DNA from: Tenrec ecaudatus
Taxonomy: Eukaryota; Chordata; Mammalia; Afrosoricida; Tenrecidae
DNA: 64,000 nucleotides
NCBI RefSeq assembly: GCF_050624435.1
Contig: NC_134535.1
Coordinates: forward strand, 124,793,731 to 124,857,730
Direction of reading: 5' to 3'
A program made the position numbers and the translations under genes. Below, one piece after another: positions 36,975-47,473 of this stretch; within the stretch, counting starts at the first letter, position 1, and every line of letters starts with the position of its first letter. The notes under the pieces were generated by a model. It was not told the origin of the DNA and searched no databases. It saw nothing but the letters and a program-made list of their open reading frames with translations.

Positions 36975-37455
36975 TCTACCCACGATGTTCGTGAAAATGG
37001 TTTAACTGCTTTGGAAAATAGTCTATTTCTTAGAAAGCTAATCATAGACTTAAACACCATATGGTCCAATATTGTGCTCCTCGGTACTTCCAGATGAGAT
37101 AAAGCATGTGTTTACACTAAAACCTACACGCATAAATATTTGGGCAGCTTGTTTCACAATTGCAAAAAAAAAAAAAGGAAGCAACCAAGTAGGTGAATAG
37201 AGAAACAGTAGTACATGCACACCATGGAATACTATTCATCTGGCAAGCCAGGGAAACACGCGGACTACCCATGTATGCACCTTAAGAAGTCAGTATGAAA
37301 AAGCTACATGGTGTAAAATTCCAACTAGATGACATTCTAGAAAGTGCAAAGTGCTGGGGACAGTGGAAAGACGATTGCTTGGGAAGAAGGGATGGATAGG
37401 AGAACTGCTGTTCTGGGCTGTGGGGTTGATTGTGACTCACTGTAACCTTCAAGGG
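36975..37455 (+). mobile_element. LINE-1 3' UTR, interrupted by SPIN-like copy
   Basis: Contains AACTGCTTTGGAAAATAGTC, ACACCATGGAATACTATTCA and ACTAGATGACATTCTAG, in LINE-1 3' UTR order. The SPIN-like copy starts at 37456. Confidence 0.6.
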
Positions 37456-38003
37456 CAGCGGATCTCAAGACCCTTTCAGACAGTTCCTCATGTGATGGTG
37501 GCCCCCAACCATAAAATTATTTTCATTGCTATTTCGTAACTGCAATTTTGCTACTGTTAGGAATCGTCATGTAAATATCTGATAGGCAGGATGTATTTTC
37601 GTTGTTACAAATTGAACATAATTAAAGCACAGTGATGAATCACAAAAACAATATGTCATTATATAGATTGTGAAATATTTATTTCTAATGATAAATAGAT
37701 GAAATTTTGTCTTGAAGCATGGTGTAGCATGGGCAAAGGTCTTAACATAACAACAGTAAACTACATGGCTACATTTTGCGACGGTGTGGGTAAAAAGCCA
37801 ACGTCAGTGTGAACATTGAGATAGCTTCTTTCTCACTAGATCAGCTTATCTGCATGTGGGCGACCCGCCTGGAGATGGACAGAGCAGTGGTGTTTCGGTT
37901 CCTGAGACCATCAGAAATATATTTTTGGATGGTCTTAGGCAATCCCTGTGAAAGGGTTGGTTGACCCCCAAAGGGGTCGCGACCTACGGGGTGAGAACTG
38001 CTG
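37456..38003 (-). mobile_element. SPIN-like hAT transposon, non-autonomous
   Basis: The same element as at 9131-9619 in reverse orientation, with the end GGTGAGAACTGCTG. Flanks TTCAAGGG and TTCTAGGG form an 8 bp duplication with one mismatch. It is inserted in a LINE-1 3' end. Confidence 0.85.
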
Positions 38004-38259
38004 TTCTAGGGCAAAGCAAAACTTCCCACTGGATTTCCTGGCACATCGGCAAGCGTTTTCTCTGGCAGTGCTGCTAGAGCTCGGTGGGGGCGGGGGGGGT
38101 GGTGGAGGAGATTTGACTCACTGGCCTTTTCATTAGCAGCCAAATTCAATCGGTGTGCGACCTTAGAGGTAAAGCATGGGACATTTTTCATGGCAGTGGA
38201 TCCATATTGTATGATACAACATGTATGTCATGTATGAACTTCGAGCACGAAACGTTTGT

Positions 38260-39310
38260 TAAAATCCATTCAACTGTACAACAGTGGATTTAATGTGGAC
38301 CTGCACTCGCGTAGACTCCTCCTACCCACAGTGTCTGCAGGGCTGTGTCATTGGAAAACCGATGTCATCAGTGCGATCGCCTTCTACCCCAGGGGGATGA
38401 TCGAGTATGTTTTACATTTTTTTCTATGTGTTTTTGTTTTCCTGAATTTAGCTTGTTTTTTGTTTTGTTTTATTTGTATGTTTGCTAGTTGGCTTGTTGC
38501 TGTTGTTGGGATAGTTGTTCTTATGAGGTTTTGATTTTATCATAATAGGATTGCCAAAGGAAACCTGAGTTGTGCATATCCCATGGACAAGCAGATGAAT
38601 TCTGGGGTCCTACTTAACTCGAGCTCCCTACTTAACTCTAGTTCTGATAACATGGCCCTGCTCGATACTCACCTTCATGAACGGATCACTGAAGATAAGG
38701 CTGCTACAGCAAAGTGTGATGAAGTAAGCAGATGGTACCCAGCTATCAATCAGAATCATGTCTGGGGTCTTAAATGTTTTTATTCAAACAAGCAGGCACC
38801 TAAGTGAGGATATGGAAGAGGCATACTGGCTTGTGTGATCCAAAGATGACATTAATAAAATTAAAATATGATGAAGGGGAAAGCATCAGCTTAAATTGTG
38901 AAAAATCAATTTGTGGAGGACAGTGGGGGCCCAAACCCATCTGCAGAGCGTCGAGTCAAATTAAGCCACTGGCAGATCCTCTCTAGTCACAGGCAAGGGT
39001 GTCAAACAGCTTTACTATCAGATAGAGATCATTGTAATCTTGATTATGCTGATCAAACTTGATATTTGGTCAATTGCCCTTCTTTTGACCCAACCTGATT
39101 TTGTTCTAGGTGCAAGTGTTTCTTGCTTGTTCCATGACAAAACTTTCTACCCTGAAGGGGCGCTGATGTCAAGGAGTTCAAGAACCAAGAAAATGTTGGG
39201 AACTGATTGTGGTAGCAAGTGTACAATACTGCTTGATGGGATTGAACTATGGAATGTTATGACATATGTAAGAGCTCCCAATAAAATGATTTTTAAATTG
39301 TTTTTAAAGT
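38260..39310 (+). mobile_element. Diverged family A relative
   Basis: Shares the order and phrases of family A (ACGGATCACTGAAGATAAGG, TGTCTGGGGTCTTAAATG, TCCCAATAAAATGATTTT) but with much divergence. It looks like an older subfamily. Confidence 0.65.
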
Positions 39311-39654
39311 CCACCCTTTTTTAAAGACTGATGGTGTTTTTTTTCTTTCTTATTCATTATTTGTATTTCCATCTTTATATTATTATTATTCTGTCCTTGC
39401 CACTTTATTTTCGTTTTGTTCCTCAATGTTCCTCATTGTTTCTGTGTGGGGTTTACCAGTTTACCAGTTTGTGAAGCACAGAAGGAGTGAATACATAGAG
39501 ATAATAACTGATGCAATGGTTTGTAGGGGATGTGGGGGGCATAGTGTGGGAGATAGGAAGGCTGATGGGATTTGGGGAGCAAACAATGAATGCAGGAGGG
39601 AGCAGGGAGTATTAGAACTGATTGTGATTACACAGCTTTTTATTTTTTTAATTA

Positions 39655-39796
39655 AAACATTTAAAAAATCATTTTATTGGGGGCTCTTATAGCTCTCATC
39701 ACAATCCATACATACATCCATTGTGTCAAGTACATTTGTACATATGTTGCCATCATCATTTTCAAAACACTGTCTTTCTAATTGAGCCCTTGGTAT
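39655..39796 (-). mobile_element. Family A retroposon, 3' end
   Basis: AAAATCATTTTATTGGGGGC to GAGCCCTTGGTATAG; short and 5'-truncated. Confidence 0.8.
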
Positions 39797-39814
39797 AGAT
39801 AGCTGTTTTTAAAA

Positions 39815-39955
39815 GCGATTTAACCATGAGGGGGGAAAAAGTGTTCAACTATTCATTGTGGTAATGATGGGACAATTCTTCTTGATATGATTGAACTACT
39901 GAATTGTATGATATGTGGATTATGGGCCGATAACACTAAAAATTGATGACTGACT
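39815..39955 (+). mobile_element. LINE-1 type 3' tail
   Basis: TTCTTGATATGATTGAACTA followed by ATATGTGGATTATGGGCCGA and AACACTAAAA. A tail of the same type as at 20940. Confidence 0.45.
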
Positions 39956-40134
39956 TTAAAAAGTCAAGTGTGATATGGAGGTTCTGTGTCAGTTTGCCTT
40001 GGGCAAGATGCTCAGTGGCTTGGCAGTTAAAACCTAGTGATCCGCTATGATATGCCCTAATAAAATGTAATCACTTCAATAATGGGATTAGCTTTGAGCA
40101 ACTACTCAATCAAAGCAAGATTAGAATGGGCTAG

Positions 40135-40340
40135 AACTCCCTGGTGACCTATCGGTTGGGCAGTAGGCTGCTCACTGCAAGGTCAGCTGTGGGAAGTCAC
40201 CAGCCTCTCAGAGTGAGAAAGACACAGCTGTCTACAGCCGTAAGAGTTACAGTCTCAGGAACTCGAAGGAGTAGATCTACCCTGTCTTATATGGTTGCTT
40301 TGAGTTGGCATCTCAAAGGGCAGTGAGTTTGGTTGGGTTT
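40135..40340 (+). mobile_element. AfroSINE
   Basis: AACTCCCTGGTGACCTATCG to GGGCAGTGAGTTTGGTTGG. Confidence 0.8.
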
Positions 40341-40346
40341 GCTGTT

Positions 40347-41264
40347 GTTAGGCGCCATCCGGCAGCACCCACCCACAGCAAGCCTGTACACAACAGAATG
40401 AAACACTGCCCGGTGCTCCACCCTCCTCACAATTCTTCCCATCTATGCTTGAGCCCATTGTTGCAGCTGCTGTGACACCCATCCCACTGAGGGCTTCTCT
40501 CGGTTTCAATGCCCCTCCCTTTACCGAACATGTAAGACAAAGGCTTGAGATCCTTGCCCCAGGGAGCACTCTGGTCATACTTCTTTCAAGACCATCGGTT
40601 TCTCTTTTTAGCAGTCCACGGTCATTTTCAATGTTCTTCTCCAGCATCACAATGCAAATGCATGGGTTCTTCCTGGGTTCTTTATTCAATATCCAACTTT
40701 CACCTGCAGCTGAGGTAACTGAAAATTACACGGCTTGGGTCAGGCGCACCTTAGTCCTCAAAGTAACATCCTGTTTTTTCAAGACTTTAAAGAGGTCTTG
40801 TGCTGCAAATTTACCCAAAGCAACATGTCTTCTGATCGCTTGACTGCTGTTTCCGTGAGCCTTGATTGTGGATCTGAACAAGACAAAATCCTTGACAATT
40901 TCAATCTTCTCTCCGTTTATTTTGGTGTTACCTGCTGGTTCAGTTGTGAGGATCTTTTTTTTCTTTACATTCAGTTTTAATCCATTCTGAAGGCTACAAT
41001 CCTTGGTCTTCATCAGCAAGTGCTTCAAATCCTCCTCACTTTGAGCAAGCAAGGCTGGGTCATCTGCAGATCGCAGATTGTTAATAAGCCTTTCTCCAAT
41101 TCTGATGCCACATCCTCTTCATATAAGCCAGAGCCTCTGATTATGTGCTCAGCACACATTGAATGAGTATGGTAAGAGGATACAACCCTGACACACACCT
41201 CTCCTGATTTTAAACCAAGCCGTATTCCCCTCTTTGCACAATTGCCTCTTGATCCATGGAAAAG
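40347..41264 (-). mobile_element. RTE/BovB LINE 3' part
   Basis: The minus strand encodes the C-terminal part of an RTE ORF2 (SEEDLKHLLMKTKD, KINGEKIEIVKDFV, ALGKFAAQDLFKVLK) followed by the 3' UTR down to about 40347. A family A copy interrupts it at 41265, and more RTE-like sequence resumes at 41776. The frame is broken. Confidence 0.88.
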
Positions 41265-41766
41265 GTTTTTTTTAAACATTTTATTAGGGGCTCATACAAC
41301 TCTTATCACAATTCATACATACATCAACTGTGTAAATGACATCTGTACATTCTTTGACCTCATCATTTTCAAAGCGTTTGCTCTCCACTTAAGCCCCTGG
41401 CATCAGGTCCTCTTTCTTTTCCCCTCCCTCCCCGCTCCCCCCTGCCCCCTCCCCCCTCCCTCATGAGCCCTTGATAATTTATACATTATTATTTTGTCAT
41501 ATCTTGCCCTGTCCGACGTCTCCCTTCACCCCCTTTTCTCTTGTCCGTCCCCCAGGGAGGAGGTCACATATAGATCCTTGTAATCGGTTCCTTCTTTCCA
41601 ACCCACTCACCCTCTACCCTCACAGTATCGTCCCTCACTTCCCTGGTCCTGAAGGTATCATTTGTCCTGAATTCCCTGTGCCCCCAGCCCCCATCTGCAC
41701 CAGTGTACATCCTCTGCTCCATCCAGACTTACAAGGTAGAATTCGGATCATGATAGTTAGGGGGGA
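41265..41766 (-). mobile_element. Family A retroposon inside RTE
   Basis: AACATTTTATTAGGGGCTC to GATCATGATAGTTAGG. Flanks CATGGAAAAG and CATGGAAAG suggest a duplication of about 9 bp. Confidence 0.85.
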
Positions 41767-41775
41767 CATGGAAAG

Positions 41776-41850
41776 TTCTGCATTAGCACAAGGACATGTT
41801 CTGGACTTACCATTCTTATCCATGGTTGTGATCCACACGGTCAAATGCAG
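41776..41850 (-). mobile_element. RTE/BovB fragment resuming after family A insert
   Basis: The stretch with GGTTGTGATCCACACGGTCA continues the RTE of 40347-41264 (compare GATTCACACAGTCAAATGG in the copy at 22510). It then runs into an LTR-like repeat end. Confidence 0.5.
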
Positions 41851-42085
41851 GACGGTTCACTCAGCCAGGTGCAGCAGAGCACGGCACAGTCCACAGGCAG
41901 CAGAGCACACTAGATCAGGCAGCTTGCTGTTCTGACCACCAGAGCGAGAAAAGGGAGGGGGCCAAAGAGCCATTTATCTCAGCTGTACCTCCAAAGCAGG
42001 TCATGAAGCTGCTGCCTGATTGACAGGCCAAACTCTACCCATATCTTCCTACAGGTGCCATGTTGGCACAAAAAAGCTATCACGG
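41851..42085 (+). repeat. LTR-like repeat end (family B)
   Basis: GAGCCATTTATCTCAGCTG to GGCACAAAAAAGCTATCAC matches the last half of the 24128 copy. Confidence 0.5.
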
Positions 42086-42089
42086 TGAT

Positions 42090-42790
42090 AGTTTGGGTCT
42101 TGTGCACTTGTTTTTTGTTCAATTTTAATCTGAAAATACATATTGATGGACTCTTCCAGTCAGTCCCTGGCCTGGTTTTAGCTGCTAATATTGAGCTTCT
42201 CCATCATGTCTTCCCACAGCTGTAGTCAATTTGATTTCAGTGCATTCCATCTGGAGAAATCCAGGTGTATAGTTGCCTTTTGTGTTGGTGGAAAAAGTTT
42301 TTTGCTATGAACAAGTCCTTGGTCTGGCAAACTTCTATTGTGAGATCACCAGCTTAGTTTCTATCACGACTTGCCTGTCAGTTTGTTACTACTTGCCTTG
42401 TGTGTTTCTATGATGCTGGAAGCTACGTCACTGGTATTTCCAGTTCCAGCCAAGTCACCCAAAGTGAACAGGCTGTGGTGGAGCTTCCAGACTAGAAAAG
42501 ACAATGAAAAAGGAATCAGCCCAACGAAGAGGAAGTAGCCCCTGAAAGCCTTATACATATCTTTGAAATATTGTCAGATACTGCAAAATGGTGTCAAAGA
42601 CAGTGCCAGGTGAAGGGTCCCTTGGAATGGAGGGCATTTGAAATGTGACTAAGAGGAAGTGATTTCTGGTGATGTGACTGGAGTAAAGCCTGCGGGAGTG
42701 GAGCCTTCGGGATCTCCATTTGTTGATGGGGCAGGACTCAAGGTAAGGAAGCAGCTGCAAACCTCTGCTAATGATCAGAACTCGGAGGAA
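42090..42790. other. No gene seen
   Basis: Unclassified DNA between an LTR-like end and an RTE piece. No supported feature. Confidence 0.45.
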
Positions 42791-42794
42791 TGTG

Positions 42795-43510
42795 TGGAAG
42801 TATGAATCTAGGAAAAGTGGAAGTCATCAAAAATGAAGTGGGGTTCATAAAGATTGATATCCTAGACATTAGTGAGCTGAAGTGAACTAGTATTGGCCAT
42901 TTTGAATCAGAAAATCACATGATTTACTACGCTGATAACACAAGAGGAATGGGGTGGCATTTCTGGTCAGAAAAGGTCTTGGGGCTGGGAGGGGAAAAAA
43001 AGCTTATACCAAGGGCTCAAGTAGAAAAGGTTTTGGAAATGTTGATGGCAACATAAGTACAAATATGCTTAATACAATTGATGTGTGGAAAGTTATTAGT
43101 GTTAAGAGCCCCCAATAAAATGAATTATAAAAAGGAAAAGAAAAGATCTTGCTAAATCCATCATGAAATACAATCTGATAGGATTATACCTATCTTCCTT
43201 CAAGGAAATACACTCAATACAACTATTATTCAAAGGTATGCGCGTCTACCACAAAAGCTAATGGTGATGAAATCGAAGAATTCTACTAAGGTCTTCAGAC
43301 AGAAATTGATCAAACATGCAATCAAGATGCATTGATAATAATTGGTGATTGAAATGCAGAAGTTTGAAACAAAGAGAAGGGGATAGTAGTTGGAATATAT
43401 GGACTTTGCTTGGCTTAGAACACCCTTATCTTATCACAGCCTGGATGCAATCAACTGAAAGGGAGTGTCATCTGAGATGGGCCTCCACCCAGTACAAATG
43501 GAAACCATGG
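42795..43510 (+). mobile_element. RTE/BovB LINE endonuclease-region fragment
   Basis: Broken frames read EIEEFY and ALIIIGD, matching the apurinic endonuclease part of an RTE ORF2 (the IIGDWNAEV motif). A family A 3' end at 42981-43138 interrupts it, with a near-exact 12 bp duplication (AGAAAAGGTCTT / AGAAAAGATCTT). Confidence 0.75.
42981..43138 (+). mobile_element. Family A retroposon, 3' end, inside RTE
   Basis: Flanked by AGAAAAGGTCTT and AGAAAAGATCTT (42969-42980, 43139-43150). Ends in CCCCCAATAAAATG. Confidence 0.85.
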
Positions 43511-44154
43511 AAAAAGCATGCTTGCTTTTTCAGGGATCTTGATCCTGCAATCTGGTTCAGCAACTTCCAATGATTTGCTGTGCAGCCAACCGCTTGCCGT
43601 ATTGCCTGCTGATCCTGGGAGTCCTCAGGGACCTGCTGCCTGACCTGCCGACCCTGGAATCATCCTCCTTAGCAGTCAACAGCCTTGTTCTTGGACTCAT
43701 CAATTCACACTGCCAGGAGAGACAGGAGAAGCCACCAGTCTAACATCCTATTCCATAAACTTGGAATTTGACTAGATTTGATTTGCCCACTTTCACAACT
43801 GTGAGTAATTTTCTTGATATAAATTTACTTGTAACGTACATATATATCTTTTGCTGGTTTTGCTTCTCAAGATATCCCAACCTAAGACTGCAGCCAACAG
43901 CAAGTGCAGAGGCCTAACTTTTGGAGACAACTTGACTTATTTGCTAAGCAAAGAAACCAGAGAGAATGGAGCACAGCGAATGCAGGGAAGAAGTAATGGG
44001 AGAAGTCACAGAGTAGCACCGGGAGCAAATCCTACTGGACTGTGTAGGTCATTTTAAGGTCTTTATAGTTTTTAAGCTGAGTGATAGGGAAGGCCTTTTT
44101 TTTTTTTTTTTTACGTTTAAAAGAATCACGTTGTCTCCTAAAATGGAAATCAAC

Positions 44155-44265
44155 TATGGGCTGGATCTTGCTAAATCCATCATGAAGAACAATGCTGTTT
44201 GTGATGGGATAATACCTATCTGCCTTCAAGGAGATGCACTCAATACACTGCAGAAGCTCTTAGGG
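44155..44265 (+). mobile_element. RTE/BovB fragment, repeats the 43145 segment
   Basis: GGATCTTGCTAAATCCATCA through CTTCAAGGAGATGCACTCAA is a second copy of the segment at about 43145-43225. It is either a local duplication or a separate truncated insertion. Confidence 0.7.
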
Positions 44266-44285
44266 ATTTAAGGAGGCTAGTTTAA

Positions 44286-44461
44286 GGGAGCTCCAGTGGC
44301 ATAGCGATTATGCATGGGGCAGCTAACTGCAAGATCAGGAGTTTAAAACCACCGGCTGCTCCATGGGGGAAAAATGGGGCCTTCTACTCCCCTAAACAGT
44401 TATAGTCTCAGAAACTCATAGAGGTAGTCTATCTTAGAGGGTCACTTTGATGGCATGGTGA
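44286..44461 (+). mobile_element. AfroSINE next to solo LTR
   Basis: GGAGCTCCAGTGGCATAGCG to TTTGATGGCATGGTGAG, ending at the LTR. Confidence 0.75.
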
Positions 44462-44466
44462 GTAAC

Positions 44467-44912
44467 TGTTAGGTCTCTCTTTCCGGGCTAGATTCCAACC
44501 TCGGACCTTGGCTCCACACGAGAAAAAGTTCACGCCGAAGCCGGGCTCGTGATCCAAGTGAATTTAATGAGAGTTAAAAGAAGCTTCAGGTTTTACGCTA
44601 CACCCATAGGATTCCTTTGACCATGCGGCCTAGCAGAGACTGCTCCGGGTCCCACAAGGATCTCTCTCCTCCTTCGAAGAGGACCAGACCAGCCCTCTCC
44701 CTTCTGGTCCCTCCCTTTTCAAGGGTTCCCGGGGGAGGTGTGGTGAACCACCCCAGGTCGATCCCATTGGCTGAATTGCAATCACCTGGCCCAGGCGGGC
44801 TGCTCCAGGTGTCCATCCAAGCCCACCGGCGGGAAAATTCAGCTTTCCTATGCTGGCTCTCCTGGGCATGCGTAAATGGACTTCCCAATTCCCTAGGCTA
44901 AGCTGCCTAACA
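44467..44912 (-). repeat. Solo LTR, class I ERV
   Basis: The 446 bp element has matching ends TGTTAG and CTAACA and is flanked by a 4 bp duplication TAAC (44463-44466 and 44913-44916). On the minus strand it has CATTAAATTCAC as a polyadenylation signal and a GC-rich promoter-like part. Four-base duplications are typical of gammaretrovirus-like integration. No internal retroviral sequence remains. It sits between two AfroSINE fragments. Confidence 0.8.
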
Positions 44913-44916
44913 TAAC

Positions 44917-45045
44917 CTCAAGGTCAGTGGTTCACATCCATGAGCCAGTCCTGGGGGAAAAGTTGAGGCTCCCAGAAAATGTAACAGCTGCAAAAACCCT
45001 ATGTAGTGAAGCACTGATGCAGAATCAACTCAATGGTAATCTAGG
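44917..45045 (+). mobile_element. AfroSINE, 5'-truncated
   Basis: CTCAAGGTCAGTGGTTCACA to GCAGAATCAACTCAATGG, immediately after the solo LTR. Confidence 0.65.
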
Positions 45046-45484
45046 GTGGGAGGTGTGTCTGTATCTAAAAGAGATAATGATGGTATGAAATCATAATTTG
45101 GGTGGGAATTGTGGAAAAGAACAACAGGCACAATGATTTTTATGACAGATTAGTCTATGCTATGACAAAAGGAGAAGCTTCAAGGGTACCACTAATGTTT
45201 TTAATTCAAGTAACTAGTGGGCTGATGGAGTTTGAATCACTAAAGAGAAGCCAGCATGGAGCATGGCTTCTGTAGAGGAGATCATGAACTCAGTTTTGAA
45301 ATGTTTAATTAACATTGCGGATTAGACATCCAATGGAGAATTGAGAGTCGGGTCTACAAACCTGGAGGACAAATCTAGATGCCACCATCATGTGAATGGT
45401 ATTGCAAGCCATGAGATGGGACGATCTAGGATGGGACTGTTTATGAAGTACATAAGAGATCTGAGGTTTTAACTTTCAGCTATG

Positions 45485-45765
45485 AGTGGGCCCAGGTCCC
45501 AGTCCTTCTTGGGAGATTACTTTTTCTAGGGTTTGGAGAGAGCAGAGCTAGGTGGGTCTTCCACTTCATTTTCTTATGGACCCCCATCGGGCCTCCACTT
45601 TTTCTTCTTTTTGTGTTTTTCACCTCTCTCCTGCTAGCTGACCTCACCCCCCTCAGGGGGGCTACTGCTGCTTTCTGAAGACTCGAGCTCACTTGGAACA
45701 TTCCTTCTCTAGTGTCTCCTGCTTCCTAGCAATCTGGGCCGCAGACTCCTCAGCCTGGCCAGAGA
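45485..45765 (-). pseudogene. NOP56: NOP56 retropseudogene fragment
   Basis: On the minus strand, QAEESAAQIARKQE is followed, in other frames, by SSESSSSPPE, a Lys-rich run, ENEVEDP and a further Lys block. The same order occurs in the C-terminal part of the box C/D snoRNP protein NOP56. Stops, frameshifts and a deletion between the first two blocks show it is dead, and no introns are seen. The 5' side is cut off where an AfroSINE begins at about 45768. Confidence 0.7.
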
Positions 45766-45767
45766 TC

Positions 45768-45951
45768 AAAACCAACTTCCACCGAGCTGATTCCAACTCC
45801 TAGTGAGCCTATAGGGCAGAATAGAACTTGCTGCCCCTGTGGGTTTACTAGACTCTATGGGAATTAAAAGCCTCAGCTTTCTCCTGTGGACCAGCCGACC
45901 TTGTGGTTAGTGGCCCAATTAGTAGTCTACTGAGCTGCTAAGGGTTCCTGG
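45768..45951 (-). mobile_element. AfroSINE beside NOP56 fragment
   Basis: ACCGAGCTGATTCCAACTCC to GAGCTGCTAAGGGTTCCT. Confidence 0.8.
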
Positions 45952-46469
45952 TGCTTTGGGTCCTGGAGAACACTTAAACAAGCTCTGTTCAGAGCCTCCC
46001 CTTCCTCCCAAAGCCTCCTTCCTTGTCTTATTGGATCAGGCTAATTAAATCAATGTTTTGCCTCCACTTTACAAGGTCAACTCCTATCTCCCTGACTCAA
46101 CTTTGATGGCAAAGGCAGTCAATGATATTCACCTTGGCAAGTCAATTGATTCTTCAGGACTTAACTTTTCAGTTTACAGACTCTAGCATTCCGACTCCAA
46201 ATATGTCTTCATTCTTCTCTCTCCATTTCCTGACAGTAGTCTATGTTCCATAACTTTCTAATATGTCCATGAGGAAAACGAGGTTGTCTGCTCCTGGTAA
46301 AATATCAGAAAGCTGACCCAGGAGTTGTTATGCGTCAGAATTCACCCTAAGAGGTAGGATGGGTGGACTTTAACTTGGTGACCCAGGTTGGATTCAAGTT
46401 ACTTATCTGAAACTGGTGGCAGAGAGAGAATCCAGAGATGTGTTATCCTGTCCAAAGAATTCACCACCA

Positions 46470-46600
46470 TGGTTCTGAACCCACTGCTTTCTTGTCAACT
46501 CTGACTCAGTCCTGGTGACCTTTACAAGGTTTCTGAGGTGGTGAATCTTTACAGAGGCAGGAAGCCTGTGAGGCTGTGACATCACAGCTTCCATTAACGG
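46470..46600 (-). mobile_element. AfroSINE, partial
   Basis: GTCAACTCTGACTCAGTCCT and GTGAATCTTTACAGAGGCAG. Confidence 0.6.
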
Positions 46601-46847
46601 CCTTCGGGAAAATCCCGAGGGCAAGTCTGCCCGGCCCAGGTCTGGGGTGTGGTAATCAACACCCTAGGCCCGAGGGCAAAGCTGCCTGATTGACTCCGGA
46701 AAGCGGAATTTAATGCAGTTAAAGTTTGCATCGTAAACTGGAGATTTCCACAAGCCGAGTGCTTAGAATGTAAGCTCTAATACTGTAGACATGATTTGAT
46801 ATTATTTGTTGTTTCCTTAAATCCCCAAGCCTCGGACCCACCTGGGG

Positions 46848-47020
46848 CAGGAGCCCTGGTGGCAGCAGTTGGAAAACGCCAGCCGCCCCGCGGGAGAGGG
46901 GTCTTTCTACTCCGTAAACAGTTACGTCTCAAAGGCAAAGGGGCACATTGTGTCTAGTCCCATGGGGTCGCTACGCGTCGGCATGGACTCCTGGTGGTGA
47001 GTTTGGTTTGGGTTGGGGTA
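46848..47020 (+). mobile_element. AfroSINE upstream of homeobox exon 1
   Basis: CAGGAGCCCTGGTGGCAGCA to CGTCGGCATGGACTCCTGG and GTGAGTTTGGTTTGGG. Confidence 0.8.
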
Positions 47021-47084
47021 CGAACGTCCCTAGGGCACCTCATCCGGCTAGCTTATCGGATCATACCTTTTTCATTGAACAGCT

Positions 47085-47425
47085 GAGGAGGAAGACCAGC
47101 CAACGGGAAGCTGAACCACCACGATTCCCATCGACTCTAGGACAGGGTAAAACTGCTCTCTCCAGCAGAGCAGCTGCCGAGTTCAAAACCCCAGTCGCTC
47201 CCGCAGCAGCAGAGAGCTTCACTTCTAAGCCGCCAGGGTGGCTTTCTGGCTCACAGGGACCCTGCAAGACAGAGGAGTGTCCCTGTGCGCCTCGGAGACT
47301 GTGAACCTTCACGGCAGTGAGCAGACCGCCCCGTCTTTCTCTCGCAGAGCCTGCAGCTGGCGGTCCTGCAGTCTGTGGTCCGCGGTCCAAAGGACCACCC
47401 CCCGACCCCCCGCCGCGCGCTCTGA
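47085..47425 (-). mobile_element. AfroSINE sequence adjoining homeobox exon 1
   Basis: Antisense parts: GACTCTAGGACAGGGTAAA at 47135, and TGCAAGACAGAGGAGTGTCC with TCTTTCTCTCGCAGAGCCTG at 47270-47350. Probably two overlapping or duplicated SINEs, ending about 30 bp before the start codon. Confidence 0.65.
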
Positions 47426-47451
47426 AGCCTCCGCTCCAGTGTGTGCACAGA

Positions 47452-47473
47452 ATGGAGCAGCAGGGACCCAGGG
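47452..47473 (+). CDS. NANOGNB-like: Exon 1 (coding part) of the homeobox gene
   Basis: Encodes seven residues (MEQQGPR) and the first base of a split Gly codon. It ends at a strong donor, AGGG|GTAAGA. No ATG lies upstream in the same frame nearby (an open frame extends back to about 47317, but only with a GTG), which favours this start. The exon lies about 30 bp downstream of an antisense AfroSINE in a GC-rich stretch. Confidence 0.55.

Noticed and set aside
41471-41935. 154-codon plus-strand frame
   Set aside because: It is the antisense of family A running into an LTR-like repeat; the same sequence is frame-broken in other copies.
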